Positions 21,616-33,370 of a DNA stretch of 64,000 bases are shown here, in pieces (positions within the stretch are counted from its first letter, which is position 1; each line of letters opens with the position of its first letter). The stretch spans positions 21,015,251-21,079,250 of the forward strand of contig CM076847.1 of NCBI GenBank assembly GCA_039519185.1, read 5' to 3'. The position numbers and the translations under genes were made by a program. This DNA comes from Astragalus membranaceus (Eukaryota; Streptophyta; Magnoliopsida; Fabales; Fabaceae). The notes beneath the pieces were generated by a model, which saw nothing but the letters and a program-made list of their open reading frames with translations, was not told the origin of the DNA and did no database searches.

Positions 21616-24106
21616 TTGGGGCAGCCGGGGTGTCGAGAGCTTCAACTGCATAAACAGGTTCATCGACAACTTCACCTGTAGAAAAAATGTTACCCTGCAA
21701 GGCAGCATCAATCTCAGCACATACAACACAAAGGTTAGTGTCAGTACAATCAGCACATGAATAAATATCATCAAACCCATATAAGGATGGAAAATCCAGT
21801 GAGAGCAATTCAGAACAAGTGTCCTCAACCAACTCAGAGATCAATTCAATATGAAAAACAGAATGCTCTTCCAAGGGATATTTCATAGCATCAAAGATGT
21901 TAAACTTTGCGACAATGTGACCAAATTCCATGGACATGGTTCCATCATCAACATCAATTTTTGTTTTCGCCGTTTTCATGAACGGTCTGCCTAAAATAAT
22001 GGGAGCCCTGCTCGACTTAGTTTCTCCTTCCATGTCCAGGATATAAAAATCTGCAGGAAAAATTAAATCGTTAACTTGAACAAGACCATCTTCCACTACC
22101 CCGGTGGGACGAGCGTTGCTCCTGTTTGCCAGTTGGACGATCAAACCTGTATGCTGCAAAGGACCAAGATTAAGGTTATTATAAATGGAAGTGGGCATAA
22201 CATTAATGCCCGCTCCTAAATCAAGCATGCAATTCTCAAATTTACTATCCCCGATGGTACAAGGAATAGCAAAAGTTCCTGGATCCTTCTGCTTTTGTGG
22301 CAAGACCTGAGTGATGGCTGAAACATTTTGCTCGCCTGTAGCCTTTTCAGATGAAGGTTTGGGCTGAATAAAAGCAGAGATATTTCTTCCCAGGTTGACT
22401 CTTTCACTTCCCTTCATCCTCCTCTTGTTGGTACACAAATCTTTCAGAAACTTGGCGTACTTCGGAACCTGCTTAATTACATCAAGAAGCGGAATGTTGA
22501 CTGCAACCTTTCTGAAAACATCCAAGATCTCCTTCTCTCTGTCTCCCTCATCAATCCCTTTATTTTTCAGCACTCTATGTGGGAAAGGGACTGGTGGTAC
22601 ATACTCTTTCTGTTTATCTTTTCCAATTTCCACCACAACAGAAGGGGGTTCAGGTGAAGAAGGTGTTACCTCAACAGTTCTTTTATTTTTTCCTGGGGCT
22701 GGTTCTGCAACTTTTCCGGATCTCAAAGACATTGCACTCACATTAGGGCCTTTTGGATTCACAACTGTTTGGGCAGGAAGTTAATTCGATCCTTGGGCTT
22801 GCTGCATGGCATTCATTGAAGTGGCAAGTTGCCCGATCTGCGTCTGCAAGGTCTGAATGCTAGAATCAGTTCTTTGTTGGAACTGGAGATTGTTGACAGC
22901 CAGTTGCTTGACAAGATCCTCTAATGAAGGTCCGAAAGGTGAAGGGGTAGCCACTTGGAGAGGGTTTTGTTGTTGGCTGGACTGTGGGTTTCCATATCGA
23001 GGGTTTGGATGGTTCCTCCAATTGGGGTGGTATTTGTTAGTCGACAGGTCAGGAATGTTGTACCCCTTCTGATTGTTTCCTTGATTGTAAAGGTTTGCTG
23101 CATAAGCTTGAGGCAACTCAGTGATCGACTCTTCTTGCAAGATAGGACAAGTGTCGGTAGAGTGTTCAGGAGAAGTGCAAATACCACACAAGTTTGCTGC
23201 TTGAGTCTTACCTACTACCAACTGTTTCACTAAAGAAGTAAGCTCGTCAATTCTTGTTTCTAAGGCTTTGTTGGACGAAACCTGAATCTCGTTCACACCT
23301 TTGGTTTGGACAGAGTTGTTTCTAGTGGTGAACTGTTGGGAGTTGAGAGACATGTTTTCAATCAAGGCCTTGGCAGCAGCTGGAGTTTTATCAACAAGTG
23401 CTCCACCGCTAGCAGCATCGAGAATGTTTCTATCCATCGGTAACAATCCCTCATAGAAATACTGGATAAGTAACTGCTCGGTGATCTGGTGTTGGGGACA
23501 ACTGGACACTAACTTCTTGAATCTCTCCCAGTACTCAGCTAATGACTCACCGTCCTGTCTAATACCACATATCTGTTTCCTGATTGATGCAGCTCTGGAG
23601 GCAGGAAAGTATCTTTCTAAGAACACTCTCTTTAGAGCACCCCAACTTGTGATAGAATTCGGTTCAAGGTAATATATCCAATCTTTTTCCGCTCCTTGCA
23701 ATGAGAATGGAAAGGCTCTGAGCTTGATGTGGTCTTCAGTGATTCCTTCAGGCCTCGATGGTGTGGAACACACAACCTGAAATTCTTTCAAATGCTTATG
23801 CGGATCCTCACCTGCAAGACCATTAAACTTTGGCAACAAGTGTATTAAACCAGATTTCAATTCAAATGGTGTATCAGCTTGAGGGTAATCAATACATAAA
23901 CCATTATAGTTCACATCAGGGGCAGCGAGCTGCCTTAGTGTTCTTTGTTCAGCCATGTTATCAAAAGTAAGTTCAGAATCAGAATCAAATAAATTATGCA
24001 AATAGTCAGAATCAGAATCGATAACGGATGATGAACTAGTGCTAGCCTGATTTGCTCTGCGGCGTATGTGTAAGGTTCTCTCAACTTCAGGATCAAAAGC
24101 AAACAA
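21616..24106 (-). pseudogene. gag and protease of element B, nonsense codon between them
   Basis: Minus strand. Gag (24,106-22,781, 441 aa) has a capsid core with FPFSLQGAEKDWIYYLEP, ALKRVFLERYFPASRA and YFYEGLLPMDRNILDAASGG, and one CCHC knuckle CGICTSPEHSTDTC. A TAA stop at about 22,782 falls where related elements read through in the same frame. The frame continues (22,762 onward) with MSLRSGK, the protease motif CMLDLGAGINVMPTSIY and APIILGRPF. It runs into element C's TTGGG site at 21,616. Beyond C the same polyprotein resumes at 10,956. The stop looks like a CAA to TAA change, which is inference. Confidence 0.9.
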
Positions 24107-24584
24107 GTCAGAACAAACAGCCCTAGTAGCCAGGACTAATGCAGCAATGCAGCAAAAAATGCGAAAATGCCAACAATGTCCCTAATAGGCAGAAACAAAA
24201 TGCAAGAAGGAATATGATTAAGATAAATTCAGAAAAATACAAAAACACCAAATTTAATCTAATTAAGTGAAATAAGAATTTTGAGAATTTTTTTGGAATT
24301 TTTCGAAACTATGATAACAGTAAAAAATTCAAAAAAAAATAGAAGGAAAAGTAATTTGGCGATTTGAGGCTGTAGTCCCACACTCATCCCATGAGTTAAG
24401 GGACTAATGATCACACGATTTTTCTGCTCAGGTTGCAAGAAACAGATTTTGAAACGGACACAATTTTCCCGAAAACCGGATTTTTGACACTGAGCTGCGA
24501 AATTGCCAAAACAATGAGGAAACTAGGGTCTCAACGCAAGAGCACTAAACCTATGACTCTAAAATCAGTTAATAACGACAAGAA
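24107..24584 (-). other. untranslated leader of element B
   Basis: About 480 bases between primer site and gag on the minus strand. Short chance open frames only; I see no gene in it. Confidence 0.7.
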
Positions 24585-24602
24585 TCCCCGGCAACGGCGC
24601 CA
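24585..24602 (-). other. primer binding site of element B (tRNA-Asp type)
   Basis: On the minus strand TGGCGCCGTTGCCGGGGA follows the LTR end after three bases. It is identical to the primer site of element C. Confidence 0.88.
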
Positions 24603-24605
24603 ATT

Positions 24606-25684
24606 TGATCCACTGTCGCGCACGGATCAAAACGAGTGATTTTAAAAATGTAGTTTACGGTAACGACAACTCGAGTATCGTCTCTCAAGGATTCTTGTAT
24701 GAATTAACCAACTGACTAGAACAATGGGGGGGGGGGGATTTTAAGTTTTGCTTCAGAAAACAATTAAGTAAATGATTAAAATATGTGATTATAAAAGAAG
24801 TCGATCTACTGTTTTCGGTTTCCGGCTAATCACTAGTCTCTACCTTACCAATTCCCTAAGCGGCTTCGATCTCTATTCGGTTTAATATCGATTATCAAGC
24901 GTGAAATATATATAACAGATTGGTACTCCTATATTCCGAATTAAGCAAACGGATTAACACAATCGTGAATTAAGCAAACACGAATTACTAACGCAGTTTA
25001 ACGACAAAGCGACGTAAACAACGATTAAGAGTCAGGAATACAATCATGCGAATTTGATCAAAACCATTCCGTGAAATACAAATTAAGCACATGAATTTTC
25101 AGAGAATATAATTGAAAGAGAAACAAAATTGAATTGATAGATTGAAAACCTCAAAGCGCGTTGGAAACTTGCTTACAGCAGATCAACTCTGGATGATTAG
25201 TTCTCCATAAAAATCGTTCAAAGCAATATCCTCCTTCGTGAATAGTCAAAACGTAAAAGAAAAGTGTCTCTCAACAGCCCTTGCGGCTGTTAGGTATAGG
25301 CGCACAGGGGATTCGGGTTCTAACCCAACCGGGTCGAAAAACGTAAAAAGCCCGGCCCAAAACTAAATATCTATTAATTCTGGAACTTCAACGACTTATT
25401 TGAGACTTCTGCATTCCGAATCAGCCCTTGGCTTCAACAGCAAAGTTGTAGCTCTTTCTCTTAGCCTTTCAACGCATATCAGAGCGCGTCGATTCGATAC
25501 TCGTAGCTCCAGTTATGAATTTTTTCGTGGAAGCTGCTAAAGCTGAAAATAAAATACGGAAATCAAATTAAACCAAAAATAAACTAAATTAGAAAAACAA
25601 TATAAAACATAAAAATAACCAAAGCAAAACATAGAAATGCTTAAGCACAAACATGAAAGAATGTGCATCAAAATGCACTGATCA
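24606..25684 (-). repeat. 5' LTR of element B, about 1,079 bp
   Basis: Read on the minus strand it starts TGATCAGTGC (25,684) and ends GTGGATCA (24,606), next to the primer site. The outer boundary is inferred from the terminal TGATCA/TGATCC pair and from the start of LINE-like sequence. The possible target duplication is TCTGG (25,685-25,689); its partner lies outside the window. A G-run is present near 24,727-24,737. Confidence 0.75.
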
Positions 25685-26103
25685 TCTGGAGATTTGCAAA
25701 AGAAAATGTGGGGGTCTCTGGTAAAGAGGAAGATGAGGTCTACACAGAACAGAACAAGGCTTTGGAGGCTAGGGACCGAAATGCAAAAGGTAGGAAGGGG
25801 TAAAATTCATCAGCTCAATGAAGATAATTACTTTGAACATGTGGGGGTGCGGACAAAAGGAGCCGCCTAAGAGCATTAATTGTCTCAGGTCACTTTGAAA
25901 GCATTAAGTGCTGAATTCTGGCACAAACTTCATATAAAGGAAGGCTTTCTCGCTAAAAAATCCAGGATCAAATGGGTAGCGGAGGGTGACTCAAATTCCT
26001 GGTTTTTCCATGCTTGTATTAGAGGGAATAGGAGAAGAACACAGTTGCTTAAACTGAAAGTGGACATTGAAAAGAATAATAGGCCAACATCAGGTTTCTG
26101 TGG

Positions 26104-26147
26104 AAGAGAATAATATGTTTTTTTTTACCAAAAGAGAATAATATGTT
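26104..26147. repeat. micro-insertion with 16-bp target duplication in the LINE
   Basis: AAGAGAATAATATGTT occurs at 26,104-26,119 and 26,132-26,147, flanking only 12 bases (TTTTTTTACCAA). A long direct repeat plus a homopolymer is the mark of target-primed reverse transcription of an extremely short, antisense-oriented retroposon. Confidence 0.75.
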
Positions 26148-26281
26148 GACAACACCGTTTTCCATTGAAGAAATTAAAGAACTAGTTTGGTAGTGTGATG
26201 GGAATAAGAGCCTCGGCCCATATGGTTTCAATTTCAATTTCAACAAAAACTGATGGGATATCATCAATCCGGAGATTCTAA

Positions 26282-26590
26282 GGGTGTGTTTAGGAGTTTG
26301 GAGGGGAGGGGAGGTGAGGGGTTCAGACTAATAGTGTAAATTCTTTAGTAATTGGGAGAAAAATTATCCCCCTAAACCCCCCAAACCCCTATCCTAGTTT
26401 ATTTTTGGAGCCCCTCCAAACTCCCCCAAATATGGAGGGTTTTGGAGGGGCTCCAAAAATAAACTAGGAGAGGGGTTTGAGGGGGTTTGGGGGGTTTAGG
26501 GGGATAATTTTTCTTCTCATCACTAAAGAATTTACACTATTAGTCTCAACCCCTCCCCTCCCCTCCCCCTCCAAACTCCCAAACAGACCC
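26282..26590. mobile_element. Tourist/PIF-Harbinger-like MITE (309 bp) with TAA target duplication
   Basis: Terminal inverted repeats GGGTGTGTTTAGGAGTTTGG (left) and the reverse complement of CCAAACTCCCAAACAGACCC (right), flanked by TAA at 26,279-26,281 and 26,591-26,593. The whole element folds on itself around 26,430. TIRs of the GGGTSTGTTTGG type with a TWA duplication are typical of Tourist elements. It lies within the LINE coding region. Confidence 0.85.
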
Positions 26591-28537
26591 TAAGTTTCTT
26601 CAATGAGGTTGATAGGCAAGCCATCCTTGCCAAGGCAGTGAACGCTTCTTTCTTGGACCTTATACCAAAGAACAGCAGTCCCCAAGGGTTAAGTGAATCT
26701 CGACCCATTTCCTTGATTGGGTGCCTCTACAAAATGCTCGCGAAGGTTCTTGTCAGTAGACTTAAAAATGTTCTAAGGAGCCTTATCTTAGATAGTCAAA
26801 ATGCATGCCTCCCTGTTAAACAGATATTGGATGGCGTTGTAGTTGTGAACCATTTTTTGAGTATGGCAAAAAGAAGGAAACAAAGTTGCATGGTGCTCAA
26901 GTTAGATTTCAGAAAGGCTTACGACTCAGTGTTTTGGGGCTGTCTTGAATATTTGTTGACAAGGCTGTGTTTAAATGAAAAGTGGAGGAATTGGATGAAA
27001 GTTTTCTTTTCTTCTAACTCAATTTCGGTTCTAGTGAACGGAAGCCCAATGGATGATTTTGTGGCCCAAAGAAGATTGAAGCAAGGCGACCCAATGGCCC
27101 CCTTCCTGTTTCTCATAGTTGTAGTGGGCTTGGCAGGATTGGTCTGGAAAGGTGTAGAGTCGCAGAGCCTAAGGGGATTTCAAGTAAGCAAATATTTATC
27201 TGTTTCACTCTTACAATTTGATGATGACACTATTTTTGTGTGTGACGGAAAAGGAAGTAGCGTTTGGTGCTTGAAAGTTGTGTTGAGATGCTTTGAAATG
27301 GTGTCTGGCCTGAAAGTTAATTTTGCAAAGAGTAGTGTGGTTGGCATCAATATTGAAGATACGGTGTTGAGAGGCATATCATAGTTTCTTGTGTGCAACA
27401 ATGGCTTGGTCCCATTCAAATTCTTAGGTGTTCGGTAGGGTCTAATCCTAAAAGAATAAGCATATGGCAGCCAGTCTTAGACACTATCAAGGCTAGGCTA
27501 AATAGTTGGAAGAGCCGGCAACTTTTCATTTGCGGAAGGACTATGCTCATTAGTTCGGTACTTTCCTCCATACCCTTATATTTCTTTTCTTTCTATAAAG
27601 CTCCAAAAAGGGTAGTGGAAGAGATTGTAAAATTGCAAAGGAGATTTCTTTGGGGCGGTGATGAGGAGAATAACAAGATGGCTTGGGTAAGGTGGGAACT
27701 TGTATGCTCACCTAAGTGTAGAAGAGGGATTGGGATTAAGAATCAGGAAGTTTTCAACGTAGCTCTACTCTCTAAGTGGAGATGGAGTTCCTTGAGGGTG
27801 ATGCTAACTCAATGTGGAAGAAAATGCTTTTGGAGAGATATGGATCAGTTGTTCCTTGGTATAATGAAGAATATTATAGGAGAGGTTTGAAGGGAGCATC
27901 ATTATGGTGGAGGGATATTATATCATTGGGGACTGGCACAAACTTAGATAAGTTATGGTTTAATGATTTTGCAAAGAGGAAAATGCACTAATGGAAAAAA
28001 GACATTAAAAAGCATTATTTAGCATCGGTTGTTTGAACAGTCGATGCTAAATGTTGAACCGGTGGGAATTTTGTAAATAAAGGGAAGTTTGAAGTTTTCG
28101 AGCCTACATTTAGCATCAGTTGTTCCTTGTTGAAGTAAATAATAAACCTTTCCACTATGCCTTTCTTCTTCTATTCAATTTCTTCATCAAATACACATAA
28201 AAATGGTCCCTCTAAAATCAACAATTTGCTTCTTGCATTGGCCCTATTGGTCTATGACTGTTAGAGTTTTTTTACAAAGATGAATGAATACTATTTCAGG
28301 TGCACCTGACTTCATATTGGTCTCCTTGCTTTAAAGTTGATTTCTTTAATACATAATAACAGATTTGGAGTCCTAGTATCAACATCACAGTAAGTCTTCA
28401 TCTAAACTCTTTCAGCAATATTCTTTATTCTAACTAATGTGATTTTATGATTTCCCCAAAATGGTAACTTTTTTTATAATTTCATAATACATTGATTCTT
28501 AGATACTTAATTTCATAATACTATAATTTGTGAACAT

Positions 28538-28858
28538 GTGAACATGCTTTTGTTGCAGGGTGAACTTGCAGTTATGAGTAGCCAAGGATCTTTCGTTCCT
28601 CAAGGAAAGAATGATATTTTGACTGTTGCCATTGAAACACCTGAGCATCCCGGTCGTGTTCGGGGAGCTAGAAAAGGTGTCGGGATAAAGAGATACTTTG
28701 GTGGTGTGGCACGTTCTGCCTCGAGTAGCTCACAAGTTGACAAAGCGGAGTTGTTGAAAGAAATTAAGGAGGACGTGGAAGTGATGGTGCAAGTTGATGA
28801 ATCCCCATCACATGATGTTTTTCACTGCGAAAAAGGGGAATTTTACTTGATAATTTGA
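28538..28858 (+). pseudogene. CACTA transposase-associated protein fragment
   Basis: Short frame containing GKNDILTVAIETPEHPGRVR, then GARKGVGIKRYFGG. It matches the EHPGRVRG-type motif I know from proteins of plant En/Spm (CACTA) elements. It probably begins as an exon after the AG at 28,559. It ends at a stop beside the LTR-like segment. Fragment only; role inferred from family resemblance. Confidence 0.6.
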
Positions 28859-28873
28859 TGAATGAATGGAAAT

Positions 28874-30103
28874 TGTTAGGAGAAAATTAATGAGTTGTTC
28901 TATTTGAGATTTAATTGCTTTGCAGTGTTTATGCTGGGTTTTGTGGTGTTTTTGTGCCCAGGGACTAGGTGAAGAGAGGAACGAAGAAATGCAAGCAAGC
29001 AGACTCAAAAATACAAGGAAGTGAGCATTGCGCTGCAATTGCGCTGCAGTTGCGCACGGAGCGGAAACGGAGCGCAAACGGAGCGCAGAATCACAGGAGT
29101 TCCTGCCAAATTGCGCTGCAGTTGCGCGTGAGGCGCAACTGAGGCGCAAAAACTGCACTGTAGCGTCGTCCATCTGCGCGTAAGTGGCGCTGGAAGCGCG
29201 AGTGCAGCGCAAAATACTGGAAACACGTTAAAACAAGGGACAGACGCGTTTTTTGGGGACTTTTGACGTTTGGGAAACCCTAGCACGCGAAGAGAGCTCC
29301 TTCCAGCTGACGGCAAGTGAAGAATCAAGACTTGGGAACAAGAATTGAGGATTCTAATGCATTCATCTTCACCTTCAACTTGTAATTCTCCCTTTTTCTC
29401 TCCTTTTATCATGTGTAACTAAACCCGTTTATGTTAGGGATGAAGGAATATTGATGTAACCACTATTGTCGCTGATCTAGAACCATATTTATATCTTTCT
29501 CTCTCGGATTTGTGTATCGGAATTCTGTGCTTAATGCGTTTTATGGTTGGAAAACTCATACAATGATATTTTGTTCAATTATGAAATGGAAGTTTTATTT
29601 TGAATGTTTGAATTTCGATACCTTCAATTTGTGGCTTAGGAATAATCTATGAATTGTTGTATATTGCAAACCTTTGTTTTTACTGCTTGTTGTTAATTAG
29701 AATAATCTAAGGAATTGGGGATTCTAGTTATCTACAAAGTACTAATTACCTAAGGAATTAGGAATTAGTTGATAGTGTTGGTTTGATAGCAAATTAGAGA
29801 GAGTATATCCTTCGAATTAGATTAGCGCAATAGTGTGAAATCAATAGGAATTCGTCCCTAGCATTTCCTCCATCGTATCTTTTCCAACGTGTTCTTCGTT
29901 TCTCTCGTTAAAAACTCAAAAATATTTTATTGCTTTACCTTCGAGCTTCATAGCTCAACCATATCCATCAAACCCATTTAAATTTGGTTCACATTAGTTG
30001 TTGTTAGCGTAATTAGTAATTGAATTCGATCCTTGAGGACGATATCCGGTTCTTACCGATTTTATTACTTGAACGATTTGGTACAGTTGCCGAAAAGTTA
30101 ACA
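28874..30103 (+). repeat. solo-LTR-like insertion inside CACTA-1
   Basis: Starts TGTTAGGAG and ends AAAAGTTAACA. It ends in LTR-style text (CCTTGAGGACGATATCCGG, GAACGATTTGGTAC). A GC-rich block with repeated TTGCGCTGCAGTTGCGC and CGGAGCGCAAACGGAGCGC lies at 29,025-29,215. No internal retroelement genes are present. I found no matching target duplication at these ends, so the boundaries are approximate. Confidence 0.5.
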
Positions 30104-30327
30104 CAAGTCCGAGTTCGCAAAGTATTGGCAGAGGTATATGTTTATATTAATAGATTTGTTTTATTATTTGAATCAATTCATAAATACTAGCTTAATTTAT
30201 ATGTATGTTTTAATTATTCAGCACACCATCTCATGTGGAGGAATTCAAAATGCGGGTGTTCAGGTTCCCTCTCCCATGACAATTGTTGGATCTATAAGGC
30301 TAGCTACTCACCATCTCATGTGGAGGA

Positions 30328-31499
30328 GGAGGTCAATATCGATTGGATGAAAGAGATGCTTGTGACGGGGTATGCTGATAAGAGACATGCTAGGATAAGG
30401 TTTGTAGCATGAAGATCATGAGTGCTTTGTCTCATTCAAAGAGATCATGGACATGGTTTCTGGTGAGAGTGGCTTGAATTGAGCCATTTGGCCATATGGT
30501 GCACGTAAGTAGTAAAGTCTATTTCATTATATAAATTTCTCATATTTTTACATATATTATTCGATTTGATAGTTTTTCTTACTTGCCACTAGATATTTGC
30601 ATCGTCAATGTGTTGAAAGAGGTATTGATGACTTATATGGATTTGTGTGACCATACAAGCTTAACGTGAAGAATATGTCCATGAATGTTGTCCTTCAAAA
30701 TCTTCAACAGAAATTGATGACCACCAATAAGGGAGTATATATTGCTCCATTTTGCCATAGGTAGCAGCAACATATTTCAACGAATTGGTGATTCATTTTT
30801 CTTTGTGTGTTGCTTTATTTTAAGTTTATCAATGTTGCAGCGGACATTGGCAACTAGTTGTCTTAATCCCACCTCAAAATATTGTGGTCTGGATGTGCTC
30901 CTTATCCCACAAACCAAACAAAGCAATCAAAGAAATGTTTAGCAAATAAGTTTTTATTTTTTATCATGGTTTATATTGTAGTATTTGAACTTAAGTTGGG
31001 TTGAAATTTTATAAATACTTTTGTATTAAATTATTAGAGGTGTCAAACGTTATTCTACATCTGCCCACGTGGTTGTACCCTACAATAAGTAATTTAAAAT
31101 ATTGAGTTGATTTAATTTGGAGTGAATTCATATATGATATATATATAATATTCTGTTTAATTTAGTTAACTTTATTAATTCATTTGTGTAGATGTCAATA
31201 CAACGGAATGGTTTTCATTGTGGCTATTATGTGATGAAGTTTATGCTGACCATTGTGAATGCTAGTGTTGTTGATAATTGGGAGCAGGTATAAATTTTTG
31301 GTTAAAATTATACTTTACACATTTATTTGGAATTAGAATGATTGAATATAATTTGTTTGAGTATTTTTTAAACTTGTAGGTATTTGATGACCCAAAGGCA
31401 TACACCGAAGAGGAGCTTTTTGAGGTTCGTCAGCTTTGGGCAGAATTCTATATGAAGATTCGTACGGAGCAAAAGGATACACTGTTTAGCACTTTCTGA
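30328..31499 (+). pseudogene. Ulp1/C48-type cysteine protease remnant in CACTA-1
   Basis: Broken exons of the SUMO-protease-like gene often carried by plant CACTA and Mutator elements. EEVNIDWMKEMLVTGYADK is near 30,330. Near 30,843 the frame gives HWQLVVLIPPQNIVVW, containing the expected catalytic His. Near 31,200 it gives QRNGFHCGYYVMKFM, containing the expected catalytic Cys. The last exon (about 31,381-31,499) is FDDPKAYTEEELFEVRQLW and ends in a stop. Stops and frameshifts lie between segments, and introns with GT/AG borders are plausible. Function in this copy is lost. Confidence 0.7.
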
Positions 31500-32947
31500 T
31501 TCTGAAGCTTTGGGCAGAATTCTTTAGATACACCCTTTCTTTTAGATACTCTAGCTTTTTTAGAATCATTTAGATACACCATTTGAAAGTCTACGTGAAT
31601 TGATAGTCTGTTAATGTGAACAACTGAGGTATTAGACTGGTATTAGAATTGGTCGTTTCTGTTAATTTGTAATACTGTCTGTGATGCAATCTGTTATTTT
31701 TGTGTTGTTGTCTGGGATACAACAGGTTCGTAAACGGTATGGATCAAAAATGAAGGAAACTAAAATGTGTAAAATGACATTTAGCATCGGTTGTTTAAAA
31801 CAACCGATGCTAAATGTCATTTTCTGATGACGTTTAGAGACATTTAGCGTCGGTTGTTTGAAACAACCGTCGGTTGTTTGAAACAACCGATGCTAAATGT
31901 CATTTTCTGATGACGTTTAGAGACATTTAGCGTCGGTTGTTTAAAACAACCGACGCTAAAAGTCCCCTTTGAGACATTTAGCATCGGTTGTTTCGAACAA
32001 CCGACGCTAAATTTCATTTTTAGACATCTAAAATAGTTTTTAATGTGATATTTAGCATCGATTATCTGAACACCCGATGCTAAATGTCTGACATTTAGCA
32101 TCGGACGATTTAGCGTCGGGCGATAACCGTTGCTAAATGTCCAATTTAACCGACGCTAAATATCTTTTCTACACTGGTAATGGGGATGGGAAATACAATC
32201 TTGTTCCGGGCTTATGTATGGTTCGGTAGGGATGCTCTAATATCATTATTCCCCTCACTGTATGAAGCCTGTGATGTGAAGGAGGTGTCAGTTAAAGATA
32301 TGGGTGTGTGGCTGAATAATTCGTGGGATTGGGATTGGAGGTGTTTCAACGCATTTGTCTGACGAAGTGGAGCAGAATGCTATTGAACTAAAGGAATTGT
32401 TAAGAGGCGCCGGTCCACTAAAGGACGTAGGTGACGGATGGATCTTGGTCCCTGATTCAACAAGACTTGGTAAAAAGCTGTTATGTATGGCTGAATGTCT
32501 CTCTTGCAGGTATTGGTAGACAGGTGGAGGACGAGATAGCAGCGACGTGCAAAAAGCTGTGGAGAAATGATGCCCCTACGAAGGCATTGATTTTCGTATG
32601 GAGACTTATACTAGATAGATTAATGTTTCAAGGAGATAGAAACAATAAATCATCTCTTCAGCTCATGTGAAATGACTACGAAGGTTTGGGAATGTATTCC
32701 AGATTGGATGGTGCTAGATTCTGAAATGCACAATAATAATGTAGGTAACTTCAAGGTTTTTGGCTCGGTGTTAAAAGGTAGAAAGAGAAGTTGGGTTAAG
32801 CACATCATCTGGATTGCTGGAGTTTGGCAAATTTGGGCTGCTCCGAACATAATTTTTTTCAAAGGGCAGGTTGTAAATATTAGATCTATCATTTGGGCTG
32901 TTAAATATACCACTTGAGGTTGGTTTATTGGAAGGAGGAGTAGAAAT

Positions 32948-32996
32948 AGTGGAGTATCATTGTTTTTTTTTAGATAAGCAGTGGAGTATCATTGTT
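32948..32996. repeat. micro-insertion with 17-bp target duplication
   Basis: AGTGGAGTATCATTGTT at 32,948-32,964 and 32,980-32,996 flanks 15 bases beginning with seven T (TTTTTTTAGATAAGC). Same pattern as at 26,104. Confidence 0.75.
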
Positions 32997-33225
32997 AGAT
33001 TGGTTAAGTTGGCCAATAGGCTATTTACTCTCTGTGTAACTGTATTTTATCCGAGGTGCTCTTTTTCCTCCCTGGTTTTTTTCCCAATGGGTTTTGTCCT
33101 GGGGAGATTTTAACGTGGCTCTGTGTTATGTTGTAAAGAATTTAGGATCATTAGCTAGGGCTTTCTTTGTTCATATCCTTCACAACAACTTAATTAAATA
33201 TTTCAAGCAATATTCTTTGAACGTC

Positions 33226-33370
33226 ATGGAAGCAAAGAGGACGTGGCAGTCAATCATTGGCTCATGTCAAAGCAGTGGCCACACCACTACCTCGGTGGCA
33301 GGTGCAGGACGGTGATACCCAACAGTGTAGAGCATCGTAGGACTCCTGGTTTTGATAGCTGGTGGTCGGA
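33226..33370 (+). repeat. diverged repeat flanking gypsy remnant D (left copy)
   Basis: Shares CACACCACTNCCTCGRTGGCAG, the GTAGAGCAYCGTARGACTCC block and an ATCATTGGCT block with 41,558-41,690 in the same orientation. The two copies flank the integrase remnant, as LTR fragments would. Diverged, with indels. Confidence 0.5.

Larger units (their letters stand above)
8482..25684 (-). mobile_element. Element B: Athila-like gypsy element, interrupted by A and C
   Basis: Minus-strand LTR retrotransposon. Reading right to left: LTR (25,684-24,606), tRNA-Asp primer site, gag (24,106-22,781), protease (22,762-21,616), then element C inserted at 21,615, then RT, RNase H and integrase (10,956-8,482), where element A cuts it. 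The rest of integrase and the second LTR should lie left of the window. Protein style (PISDSKWVSPVQVVPKK, EVFDVWGIDFMGPFP) is that of the Athila/Cyclops group. It carries a nonsense codon in gag-pro and frameshifts in RH and IN. Confidence 0.9.
27986..32179 (+). mobile_element. CACTA-1 transposon (4,194 bp), target duplication ATG
   Basis: Left end CACTAATGGAAAAAAG; the right end reads, reversed, TACCAGTGTAGAAAAG, a decayed form of the same terminal repeat. ATG flanks both sides (27,983-27,985 and 32,180-32,182), and LINE coding sequence resumes exactly after it. Subterminal arrays of ATTTAGCATCGGTTGTTT and its inverse lie at 28,016-28,070 and 31,775-32,165. Inside are a transposase-associated fragment, LTR-like sequence and a Ulp1-type protease remnant. 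No complete transposase is present, so it would have needed an outside source. Confidence 0.9.
25690..33115 (+). pseudogene. L1-type LINE ORF2 remnant, split by a MITE and CACTA-1
   Basis: Non-LTR retrotransposon protein in pieces. 25,880-26,113: linker before RT (AEFWHKLHIKEGFLAKKSR, KWVAEGDSNSWFFHACIRG). 26,593-27,384: RT with ESRPISLIGCLYKMLAKVL, LKLDFRKAYDSVFWGCLEYL, RLKQGDPMAPFLFLIVVVGL and LLQFDDDTIFV, where the usual catalytic context is F/Y-A-D-D. 27,393-27,991: connection region (FICGRTMLISSVLSSIPLYF, ASLWWRDIISLGTGTNLDKLW). 32,180-32,917: C-terminal part (GMGNTILFRAYVWFGRDALI, KLWRNDAPTKALIFVWRLIL, IIWIAGVWQIWAAPNIIFF). Joining 27,985 to 32,183 restores the frame across CACTA-1. Several frameshifts and stops; dead copy. 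Confidence 0.88.
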
